From contig DJUJ01000075.1 in the NCBI GenBank assembly GCA_002438345.1, positions 25,709 through 30,933 on the forward strand: a stretch of 5,225 nucleotides of DNA, in the 5' to 3' direction. How positions within the stretch are numbered: the first letter of the stretch is position 1; each line of letters begins with the position of its first letter. This DNA comes from Paenibacillus sp. UBA6285. Lineage in GTDB: Bacteria; Bacillota; Bacilli; Paenibacillales; Paenibacillaceae. The notes beneath the pieces were generated by a model. The model saw only the letters and a program-made list of their open reading frames with translations, had not been told where the DNA came from and did no database searches. Shown in pieces: positions 1-5,225 of the stretch. The position numbers were made by a program, and so were the translations under genes.

Positions 1-514
1 GCGCGACAGCTACACCAGTCAACAGTAGGCGCATAGGCGATATTCCTTGGTGCCGCTTATAAGCTAGAGCATAGATTAAGGCAGCTGTTACCCCCGCACC
101 TACGAACGCTACCATCGGCAGCAGATACACTGGAGCCGCGGTTGCCGTCGGGTAAAAAGAAATTAACAGCATAACCATGATTCCTGCACCAGCATTAATC
201 CCTAAGATACCAGGGTCCGCCAAAGCATTGCGAAAGACGCCCTGCATCACAGCACCGGATACAGCCAGACCTGCTCCAATTAGAACGGAGATCACAATAC
301 GTGGTAACCGAAACTGAAACAAGATTAACTCCTGCTTATCGGTTCCTTTACCGAACAATGTATTAATTAACTCCATAGGAGTTAAACGTATGTATCCTGT
401 ATTCATACTAATAATAAAAGCAATAACTATCAGTACAACTAACAAAATCATTATAATTAAGCCCCGTTTATTCTTGGCGGCTTCGAAGGAACCGAATGTA
501 GTCTTTTCCATCAT
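1..514 (-). CDS. FecCD-family iron-siderophore ABC permease, second subunit (partial, C-terminus off the left edge)
   Basis: This is the N-terminal 171 codons of a membrane permease of the FecCD/BtuC family, which imports ferric siderophores across the cytoplasmic membrane as a dimer with a second permease. A short basic cytoplasmic head (residues 1-17) precedes a first membrane helix at about 18-37. Then come the family signature FRLPRIV (68-74), the glycine-rich stretch GAGLAVSGAVMQG (80-92), and RNALADPGILGINAGAG (95-111). The usual RNPLADPG has Ala in place of Pro here. Further helices lie at about 111-120 and 130-150. The complete family member is about 330-350 residues, so roughly half is missing. 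Two in-frame ATGs stand together at 514-509. The first overlaps the TAA of the upstream permease (TAATG), and a perfect AAGGAGG at 529-523 lies 8 bases before it. The overlap implies translational coupling and a permease heterodimer. Family assignment is firm; the siderophore is not known. Confidence 0.93.
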   Translation of the reverse strand, partial: MMEKTTFGSFEAAKNKRGLIIMILLVVLIVIAFIISMNTGYIRLTPMELINTLFGKGTDKQELILFQFRLPRIVISVLIGAGLAVSGAVMQGVFRNALADPGILGINAGAGIMVMLLISFYPTATAAPVYLLPMVAFVGAGVTAALIYALAYKRHQGISPMRLLLTGVAVA

Positions 515-1572
515 TACAGCTCCCTCCTTTCTTTACGTGCAAGATAAAGGAAGAAAGGTACACCGATCAGTGCAATAATAGCGCCAAGTGGCGTTTCATT
601 AGGTGGATTAATCATCCGCGCAGTTAAATCTGCAAATACAGCAAGTAGACTGCCAAGAATCGCTGAACAAGGAATGATCCATCTGTAATCGACACCCACA
701 AAAAATCGTGTCAAATGCGGAATAATAAGTCCAATGAAACCAACTGCACCAACTACGGCAACCGATGATCCGGCCAAAATCAATACGATTAATGCGCCTG
801 CCAACTTCACAAGCCCTGTACGCTGACCTAGACCTTTCGCAACATCGTCACCTAAACTGAGCATCGTGATCGATCGAGAGATTACCATTGCACCAATTAA
901 AGCAGCTCCTATCCAAGGGAACATAATTTTGAGTTGAATCCATTTCGTCCCAGCCAAGCCTCCGGCGTACCAGAAAGCCAAATCTTGACCGATGTGAAAA
1001 TATAAAGCTACCCCTTCACTCAGCGCCGACAAAAGTGCACTAAAAGCAGCACCCGCCAGTACTAAACGAGCAGGAGTTAATCCTCCCTTGGCAAGTGATC
1101 CAATTCCGTATACGACGCCCGCGCCTACGCCGGCACCCACGAAAGAATATAGAATCAAATACATAAACGATAAATTTGGAAAAAAGGCAAAACACAGTGC
1201 GAGCGCAAATCCTGCACCTGAGTTGATACCCATCAGACCTGAATCAGCCAATGGATTTCGCGTCATCCCCTGCATAATGGCGCCTGCAACTGCAAAGCTA
1301 GCCCCTATCATTGCCCCTCCAAGTACACGAGGTAATCTTAATTCTCTAATAATCTGATGATCCATGATCTCCGGATCAAAGTGAAACACAGCTGACCACA
1401 CCACAGACAGCTTAATATCTGCTGCGCCGAAGGAGACGGAAACAGCTATACCTAATAATAATAGCGCCAGACCGCCAACCAAGATTAATGTTGCCGCCCA
1501 AGGACGTGAACGAAATTCTCGTTTAACTACTCCTTTATCGGCTCCTATCCTGGTAGTTATCTGTTGATTCAT
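514..1572 (-). CDS. FecCD-family iron-siderophore ABC permease, first subunit
   Basis: This complete 352-residue permease of the FecCD/BtuC family forms half of the membrane channel of a ferric-siderophore importer. Numbered from the ATG at 1572, a basic N-terminal tail (1-25) leads to a first helix at about 27-47. LRLPR (78-82) follows, then GASFAVAGAIMQG (90-102) and RNPLADSGLMGINSGAG (105-121). The stretch LSLGDDVAKGLG (238-249) corresponds to the cytoplasmic loop that contacts the ATPase in BtuC-type transporters. GAVGFIGLIIPHLTR (275-289) and ARMINPPNETPLG (318-330) complete the family pattern. The open frame reaches a GTG at 1581, but that codon has no good ribosome binding site. AGGGTGG, about 5 bases before the ATG at 1572, fits better, so I chose the ATG. 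It is the first gene of its operon, behind a sigma-A promoter and a Fur box, so iron repression is likely. Overall it resembles Bacillus hydroxamate-siderophore permeases such as YfiZ; the substrate is inference. Confidence 0.93.
   Translation of the reverse strand: MNQQITTRIGADKGVVKREFRSRPWAATLILVGGLALLLLGIAVSVSFGAADIKLSVVWSAVFHFDPEIMDHQIIRELRLPRVLGGAMIGASFAVAGAIMQGMTRNPLADSGLMGINSGAGFALALCFAFFPNLSFMYLILYSFVGAGVGAGVVYGIGSLAKGGLTPARLVLAGAAFSALLSALSEGVALYFHIGQDLAFWYAGGLAGTKWIQLKIMFPWIGAALIGAMVISRSITMLSLGDDVAKGLGQRTGLVKLAGALIVLILAGSSVAVVGAVGFIGLIIPHLTRFFVGVDYRWIIPCSAILGSLLAVFADLTARMINPPNETPLGAIIALIGVPFFLYLARKERREL
523..529 (-). promoter_or_regulatory. Ribosome binding site of the second permease, inside the first permease gene
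   Basis: On the minus strand AAGGAGG lies 8 bases before the ATG at 514. It is formed by the codons for the last residues (RREL) of the first permease. It selects the ATG that overlaps the upstream stop codon and so ties translation of the two subunits together. Confidence 0.8.
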
Positions 1573-1591
1573 GAATGCCACCCTATTTCTA

Positions 1592-1612
1592 TGAAATTGA
1601 TTCTCATTATCA
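1592..1612 (-). promoter_or_regulatory. Fur box of the permease operon
   Basis: On the minus strand TGATAATGAGAATCA (1612-1598) matches the Bacillus Fur 7-1-7 consensus TGATAATnATTATCA at 12 of 14 positions. A second, overlapping 7-1-7 unit shifted by six bases matches at 11 of 14. The plus-strand 19 bases at 1593-1611 match the classical Fur box at 16 of 19. The site begins where transcription from the neighbouring promoter should start (near 1613). Iron-loaded Fur bound here would block the permease operon, and iron starvation would release it. The matches are seen in the sequence; Fur binding is inferred. Confidence 0.85.
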
Positions 1613-1619
1613 TCAGACT

Positions 1620-1649
1620 ATTGTAAATTACATTTCTTAGGTTTGGCAA
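1620..1649 (-). promoter_or_regulatory. Sigma-A promoter of the permease operon
   Basis: Reading the minus strand, TTGCCA (1649-1644, 5 of 6 to the -35 consensus) is followed after 18 bases by TACAAT (1625-1620, 5 of 6 to the -10 consensus). The predicted start at about 1613 abuts the Fur box and leaves a leader of about 40 bases before the ATG at 1572. This is a good vegetative promoter placed as expected for Fur-controlled uptake genes. Confidence 0.7.
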
Positions 1650-1685
1650 TAGATAGATTTAATTGGTGCTATTTAATTTATTGCA

Positions 1686-1714
1686 TTGACAGGCATTCTT
1701 AGATTTGATAGTGT
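1686..1714 (+). promoter_or_regulatory. Candidate promoter of the binding-protein gene
   Basis: TTGACA at 1686-1691 is a perfect -35 hexamer. The -10 partner is weak: GATAGT at 1708-1713 (16-base spacer, 4 of 6) or TAGTGT at 1709-1714 (17-base spacer, 3 of 6). Transcription would start near 1720, just upstream of the Fur box at 1733. An alternative is TTGAAA at 1720-1725 with TCTCAT at 1743-1748, which would put the Fur box over the -10. I cannot decide between them by eye. Confidence 0.4.
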
Positions 1715-1732
1715 TCAAATTGAAAATAACGT

Positions 1733-1753
1733 TGATAATGATTCTCATTATTA
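1733..1753 (+). promoter_or_regulatory. Fur box of the siderophore-binding protein gene
   Basis: The arms TGATAATGA (1733-1741) and TCATTATTA (1745-1753) form an inverted repeat around TTC, with 8 of 9 positions symmetric. It contains two overlapping 7-1-7 Fur units: TGATAATGATTCTCA (13 of 14) and, six bases on, TGATTCTCATTATTA (11 of 14). The 19 bases at 1734-1752 match the classical Fur box at 17 of 19. It lies 32 bases before the start codon and just downstream of the candidate promoter, which suits repression by iron-loaded Fur. It is the better match of the two boxes in this gap. Confidence 0.9.
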
Positions 1754-1772
1754 TTAGTTAACACGTATACAT

Positions 1773-1779
1773 AGGGAGG
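1773..1779 (+). promoter_or_regulatory. Ribosome binding site of the binding-protein gene
   Basis: AGGGAGG ends 6 bases before the ATG at 1786. It supports that start, which also gives an ideal lipoprotein signal peptide. Confidence 0.75.
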
Positions 1780-1785
1780 TTTACC

Positions 1786-2793
1786 ATGTTTAAAAGAAAG
1801 ACCCTCTTCCCCATCCTGGCGCTCACAATGTTATTGTCCGTATTTGTGGCCGCCTGCGGGGGAAATAACAACGCTTCATCTAATACACCAACAGCTACAA
1901 CCGAAGCAACAACAGCCCCGACTGCAGAAGCAACGGCTGCTCCTGATGCTTCCGCTACTGAAACGCGTAACTATGAAACCACTAAAGGTACTGTGCAAAT
2001 ACCAGTTAAACCTCAACGTATCGTTACAGATTATTATGGCGGCGAATTGCTATCCGTTGGAGCTAACGTTGTAGGTGTCGAACCTAGTACTTTTGACAAC
2101 CCCTTCTTAAAAGATTTACTCAAAAATACACAAGATGTCGGTGCTCCAGTCAACGCAGAGAAAGCTCTAGAACTTACACCTGATCTAATAGTCGTTATGT
2201 ACGATGACAACTACGATGCTTTATCCAAAATTGCTCCAACCATTCACATTCCGTACGGAACCGCTACGAATATCTATGAAACCGTAAAACTGTTCGGAGA
2301 TATTGTAGGAGCGCCTGACAAAGCCGAGCAATTCATTGCTGACTTTGAGAAAAAGGCTGCTGAAGGTCGCGAAAAGCTTAAAGGTGTCGTGAATGAAAAT
2401 GATACATTCGGAATCTATGAGCTGACTGACAAAGGTGAGCTGTGGACCTTCGGTAACAATGCTGGCCGTGGTGGACAAGCCCTTTATAATGCACTTAAAC
2501 TGAAAATGCCTACTAAGAACAGCAACGACAACCAAACACTGCAGCTATCTATGGAGCTATTGCCAGAATATGCAGCCGACTACATGTTCCTAACTACTTA
2601 TGATCCTGATAAAAAAGGGGATAAGCTGAAGGAACTAAAAGAATCACCAGTCTGGAACGGACTTGCTGCCGCGAAGAACGATCATCTGTTTTACAACGAT
2701 TTTGATACCTTCTACCGCTATGATCCTATTGCCATTACTGCGCAAATCGATCTGTTCGTAGATATGATTCTTGAGCGTAACGGTAAGAAATAA
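1786..2793 (+). CDS. Iron-siderophore ABC transporter substrate-binding lipoprotein (FecB/FhuD class)
   Basis: This 335-residue lipoprotein should capture a ferric siderophore outside the membrane and deliver it to the divergently encoded permeases. The signal peptide has basic residues KRK (3-5), a hydrophobic core (7-20) and the lipobox VAAC, with Cys24 as the lipid anchor. Residues 25-60 are a flexible Thr/Ala/Pro/Glu linker with an 8-residue near-repeat. The helical-backbone binding domain (Peripla_BP_2 type) covers about 66-332. Its family landmarks are PQRIVTDYYGGELLSVGA (76-93), DVGAPVNAEKALELTPDLIV (117-136) and a long inter-lobe helix near 160-195. GRGGQALYNALKLKMP (227-242) and ESPVWNGLAAAKNDHLFYND (286-305) follow. 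The length is normal. A Fur box 32 bases upstream predicts iron repression, and a terminator follows the stop. The class is clear. A hydroxamate-type siderophore is my guess from resemblance to Bacillus FhuD/YxeB-like proteins, but the ligand cannot be read from the sequence. Confidence 0.93.
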   Translation: MFKRKTLFPILALTMLLSVFVAACGGNNNASSNTPTATTEATTAPTAEATAAPDASATETRNYETTKGTVQIPVKPQRIVTDYYGGELLSVGANVVGVEPSTFDNPFLKDLLKNTQDVGAPVNAEKALELTPDLIVVMYDDNYDALSKIAPTIHIPYGTATNIYETVKLFGDIVGAPDKAEQFIADFEKKAAEGREKLKGVVNENDTFGIYELTDKGELWTFGNNAGRGGQALYNALKLKMPTKNSNDNQTLQLSMELLPEYAADYMFLTTYDPDKKGDKLKELKESPVWNGLAAAKNDHLFYNDFDTFYRYDPIAITAQIDLFVDMILERNGKK

Positions 2794-2808
2794 AGATATA
2801 GACACAAA

Positions 2809-2851
2809 GAAACACCCCACTGATTAGGCATCGCCTAAAGTGGGGTGTTTT
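2809..2851. terminator. Bidirectional rho-independent terminator between convergent genes
   Basis: A perfect 12-base-pair stem joins 2810-2821 to 2839-2850 (the plus-strand right arm contains AGTGGGGTGTTT). It is extended after a 2-base bulge (GA, 2822-2823) by a second 6-base-pair stem, TTAGGC with GCCTAA, closed by a three-base loop ATC (2830-2832). Plus-strand transcripts leave the stem on TTTT (2848-2851). Minus-strand transcripts leave it on TTTCTTTGTG. The hairpin starts 16 bases after the stop of the binding-protein gene and lies about 20 bases past the stop of the leftward operon, so it can serve both. Confidence 0.88.
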
Positions 2852-2870
2852 GGTAATGTAATGAATGTTA

Positions 2871-3092
2871 TCATCTAGTATAGTCCTCATACTGATCGGT
2901 TTTATTTAACTTTTTGTACATATACTCATCATTCTTAAGCTTGTAGAGCTGCCCCATACCCGCAAATACGAAAAATAGTACTAAAATCAATAAATACGCA
3001 TAGGTGAATTCACCAATATAGAAGCAAGTGACTATAGTAATTAGGGTCAAGATCAACAATGCCGCTGCAATTCTGGATAAAACCCTCTTCAA
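2871..3092 (-). CDS. Small two-helix membrane protein of unknown function, downstream of bceB
   Basis: I do not recognise this protein. It has 73 residues if it starts at the TTG at 3092. The N-terminus is basic (KR at 2-3, R8). Two hydrophobic segments lie at about 9-25 and 31-47, joined by a short turn containing GEF. The tail (50-73) is highly charged and tyrosine-rich (KLKNDEYMYKKLNK, then DQYEDYTR) and is probably cytoplasmic. The open frame begins with a GTG at 3107, but no ribosome binding site precedes that codon. The GGGGGGA run 7 bases before the in-frame TTG fits better; neither start is certain. It follows the BceB-type gene on the same strand after about 60 bases, with no hairpin between them, and ends before the shared terminator, so it is probably the last gene of the bce operon. 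It faintly recalls short Bacillus membrane proteins of the DUF3953 kind, a weak impression only. Confidence 0.6.
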   Translation of the reverse strand: MKRVLSRIAAALLILTLITIVTCFYIGEFTYAYLLILVLFFVFAGMGQLYKLKNDEYMYKKLNKTDQYEDYTR

Positions 3093-3152
3093 ACGGAATC
3101 CCCCCACGTTTTTTCGTTTGTTTAGATTATCATATTTGGAATTAAATTGGTA

Positions 3153-5117
3153 TCACTTTTCTTCTGGTAAGGGAATTTCGAGTAATTGGATATGAGTCAG
3201 CATGTTACGAGTGTATATTTTGGTATATACATTATAAAAGAGTACTTGAAACACAAGATACGCCCCGCCTACTAACAGACAGAAAGCAAAGGGAGCCAGG
3301 GCTGTAGACATTTCAATCCTAGAAGAACTAACTACATAAAAAGTAGCTAGCGCTGTACCTAATACATAAGGGAGAAAAAACAGTACTTTAAAGGGTTTTC
3401 CTACGATTTGGGCAGCTTCCTTAGAAGTAATCCCAATCTTGTTCAGCTTCCTGAATTTGATCTTCGCTCGCTCCAGATCCGTCAAGATACTGAAATGCAA
3501 CACTACACCGGAAGCAATAAAAAATAGTAGACCTACAAACGTAAATATGATAATTCCAAATCGGCCAGACTCCTGTAGCTGTGAATATTCATTTATTCTA
3601 GACTTGGTGGAGAATGCACTGACATCATGCCGATCATCCCCATACCAGGACTCCGTATTGTCCTTGTTATATTTAGCTAAAGCCGCATTTAACTTAGCAT
3701 CTATTTCTCCTGTCTTCTTCCAATCCTTGAAATTAAGGAGCTGAAGATTCCCGATCGCATTCATATGCTCCGCTTTCAGAGCCGCATAATCATCTTTATT
3801 CACAATGATATGAAGTCCATTCATGAGAATCGGCACAGGATTGAATACCATTTTTAATACGAACCCTTGTGAGTGCAGCGTTTGGTTGCCGGAGGAAAGC
3901 TGCATTTCAAAAGTTGGCATTTCTGGTCTTTGATTCTTAAGCTCCTCTCCTTGAGCAACTAAAGCAAGATTAAGAAAGTGACCTTTCTCTACATGATAAT
4001 CGCTGCCGGTTAAAGAGTTTATGCCCTGGTCCGAGAATATTTTGAAATCAAACAAATCGATATATTCCAGTTCTTGGTGTGAAATCAGAGGTGTGGCTCC
4101 ATGATCCGTGATCTCGTTGAGTGCCTCTGGTGTAATGCTATTTTTCCCAAATACTTCGGTATAGGCGATATGATACGGGTTATTCTTAACCGCAATCTTT
4201 TGAGAATCCCAGGTTATAAAAAATATAATACTACTTAGAGAAATCGTGATGAAGACGAGGAAGGTGATGAGAGAAAGCACGATTCGAGACCGTCCAAGGG
4301 TATAGTTCAAATCGGAGGTGAACAGCAGGTGCTTATAATAAGATCCGGTCGATCGCGATAGGATGAGTTGCATCCAACCCCCAAGTCCAGACATCAAGAA
4401 ATAGACTCCCACTATACTAATTCCGATACTTCTCAACATAGCATTGCCGTTAGTATAACTGTAATGACTAAGCATATCATAAACAGCGATTCCTAAAAGT
4501 ACGACTCCGATGAACCCAGCGATTTTCCCATGAATCAGGCTGCGTTCTGCGGTTTTGGATTCTTTTAATAGACGCACCATGTTGTATCTCAAGGTTAACA
4601 ATAGATTGACTGCAATTACTACTATATATATGACTGCGAAGAATATAATTGTATGCAAATAACTATCTATCGTCAGTGTAAAAGCACTGTCCCCAATATC
4701 AACAAACTTCGAAACGAAGAAGAAAAAAATACCTGAGAAGACCGTTCCTGCACCTAAACCGATAAGAATCGAAGCTATAGCGATCATGCTATTTTCGAAA
4801 ATAATTATTTTACGGATATTGTGACTCGTCATCCCCAGGACCATTAACAGCCCGTAGTCGCTTTTTCTGAATTTCACAAAGGCCATTTGAGCATACAGAA
4901 TAAACAGAACAGCAAACACTCGCATAACAAGAAAAGGAGCATATAAATTACCTGATACCATCCCATTCACTTGATAAGGGTCATTAAAATCAGGGTTCGT
5001 ATAGAGCGAATAAAAGATGAAGAAGATCATGATCGTAAAGCTGCTGCATAGAAAAAATAACAAATATCTTCTAAGATTCGCCTTAAAGATCTGATAAGCC
5101 ATTCTTCTAAAGGTCAT
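3153..5117 (-). CDS. bceB: BceB-type ABC transporter permease (peptide-antibiotic resistance)
   Basis: This 654-residue permease pairs with a BceA-type ATPase. The family protects Firmicutes against cell-wall peptides such as bacitracin or lantibiotics by freeing their lipid-linked targets, and usually signals to a partner histidine kinase. I see about ten membrane helices: roughly 19-39, 60-82, 106-135, 155-177, 198-214, 228-250, 278-301, 519-542, 575-595 and 605-628. The large outside domain of about 215 residues (302-518) between helices 7 and 8 is the hallmark of BceB. The segment KFRKSDYGLLMVLGM (82-96) fits the cytoplasmic FtsX-like loop after helix 2. The frame extends to a TTG at 5132, but GGAGG (5130-5126) stands 8 bases before the ATG at 5117, so I chose the ATG. 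That ATG overlaps the stop of the upstream ATPase gene by 11 bases. The target peptide is unknown, and no kinase or regulator is visible in the window. Confidence 0.92.
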   Translation of the reverse strand: MTFRRMAYQIFKANLRRYLLFFLCSSFTIMIFFIFYSLYTNPDFNDPYQVNGMVSGNLYAPFLVMRVFAVLFILYAQMAFVKFRKSDYGLLMVLGMTSHNIRKIIIFENSMIAIASILIGLGAGTVFSGIFFFFVSKFVDIGDSAFTLTIDSYLHTIIFFAVIYIVVIAVNLLLTLRYNMVRLLKESKTAERSLIHGKIAGFIGVVLLGIAVYDMLSHYSYTNGNAMLRSIGISIVGVYFLMSGLGGWMQLILSRSTGSYYKHLLFTSDLNYTLGRSRIVLSLITFLVFITISLSSIIFFITWDSQKIAVKNNPYHIAYTEVFGKNSITPEALNEITDHGATPLISHQELEYIDLFDFKIFSDQGINSLTGSDYHVEKGHFLNLALVAQGEELKNQRPEMPTFEMQLSSGNQTLHSQGFVLKMVFNPVPILMNGLHIIVNKDDYAALKAEHMNAIGNLQLLNFKDWKKTGEIDAKLNAALAKYNKDNTESWYGDDRHDVSAFSTKSRINEYSQLQESGRFGIIIFTFVGLLFFIASGVVLHFSILTDLERAKIKFRKLNKIGITSKEAAQIVGKPFKVLFFLPYVLGTALATFYVVSSSRIEMSTALAPFAFCLLVGGAYLVFQVLFYNVYTKIYTRNMLTHIQLLEIPLPEEK

Positions 5118-5225
5118 CTTCTCCCCCTCCAATAAAGGCCAGGTTCTTCAGAATCATATCTAAAAATGCTCTGCGCTCTTTATTTTCTCTAGCAATCTCT
5201 AATAGAGCTTTCCCATCCTTGATAA
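5107..5225 (-). CDS. bceA: BceA-type ABC transporter ATP-binding protein (partial, only the C-terminus)
   Basis: Only the last 38 codons and the TAG stop (5109-5107) are inside the window; the rest lies beyond the right edge. The visible residues start IKDGKALLEIAR, the end of the ABC domain where an I-x-D-G turn follows the switch-histidine strand. They finish with AFLDMILKNLAFIGGGEDDL. The pattern of an aromatic or aliphatic helix, then L-x-x-[LI]-GGG and a short acidic end, is typical of BceA-family ATPases. The stop overlaps the bceB start by 11 bases (ATGACCTTTAG), so the two are translationally coupled. Walker and signature motifs cannot be checked here. The BceB-type neighbour makes the assignment secure despite the short length. 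Confidence 0.85.
   Translation of the reverse strand, partial: IKDGKALLEIARENKERRAFLDMILKNLAFIGGGEDDL
5126..5130 (-). promoter_or_regulatory. Ribosome binding site that fixes the bceB start
   Basis: GGAGG on the minus strand, within a GGAGGGGGAG run, lies 8 bases before the ATG at 5117. It lies inside the final codons (IGGGE) of the ATPase gene. It rules against the in-frame TTG at 5132, which overlaps it. Confidence 0.75.

Noticed and set aside
1088..1357. A proline/alanine-rich plus-strand open frame opposite the first permease
   Set aside because: Its composition is the mirror of the glycine/alanine-rich permease codons on the other strand. It is not a gene.
2221..2535. A 104-codon open frame on the minus strand inside the binding-protein gene
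   Set aside because: It lies wholly antisense to a clear lipoprotein gene and has no recognisable domain. It is a frame shadow.
3108..3152. Possible separate promoter for the small membrane protein (TATGAT/GATAAT near 3126-3135 on the minus strand)
   Set aside because: The -10-like sequence is fair, but I find no reasonable -35 at 16-18 bases upstream, so I do not call it. Co-transcription with bceB is the simpler reading.
3439..3744. A 101-codon plus-strand open frame opposite bceB
   Set aside because: It is antisense to the conserved permease and has no family resemblance, so the minus-strand gene explains the sequence.
3153..5117. Possibility that the large permease is a MacB/LolC-type exporter rather than BceB
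   Set aside because: Ten helices with the large outside domain between helices 7 and 8, together with the BceA-like C-terminus of the overlapping ATPase, match BceAB. MacB and LolC have four helices.
1..5225. CRISPR arrays, tRNA or rRNA genes, insertion sequences, riboswitches
   Set aside because: I saw no regularly spaced repeats, no clover-leaf or rRNA-like stretches, no transposase fragments or terminal inverted repeats, and no long structured leader before any gene.

Overview
The window looks like chromosomal DNA of a low-to-moderate GC Firmicute of the order Bacillales, with Paenibacillus or a close relative as my best guess. The reasons are strong AGGAGG-type ribosome binding sites, a lipoprotein-type substrate-binding protein, Bacillus-style overlapping 7-1-7 Fur boxes, and a BceAB-type peptide-antibiotic transporter, a family largely confined to Firmicutes. 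The genus is inference; no marker gene is present.

Left part (1-2793): a divergent iron-siderophore uptake locus. Two FecCD-family permease genes run leftwards. The first is complete (about 1572 to 514). The second starts inside the stop codon of the first (TAATG overlap) and leaves the window at base 1. A lipoprotein siderophore-binding protein gene runs rightwards (1786-2793). The 204-base gap between the two transcription units holds two Fur boxes, one by each gene, and a good sigma-A promoter for the permease operon. The three products would form the membrane and binding parts of one ABC importer. No ATPase for it lies in the window.

Middle (2794-2870): a strong hairpin at 2809-2851 sits between the end of the binding-protein gene and the end of the convergent leftward genes. 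It probably terminates transcription from both sides.

Right part (2871-5225): a leftward operon. It starts off the right edge with a BceA-type ATPase, of which only the last 38 codons are seen. The BceB-type permease overlaps it by 11 bases (5117-3153). A 73-codon, two-helix membrane protein of unknown function (3092-2871) follows about 60 bases later. The BceAB pair probably detoxifies, and may help to sense, a cell-wall-active peptide antibiotic.

Nothing here is clearly a new kind of system. The least explained item is the small membrane protein behind bceB. Three genes have open frames extending upstream from GTG or TTG codons, but ribosome-binding-site placement favours an internal start in each case.
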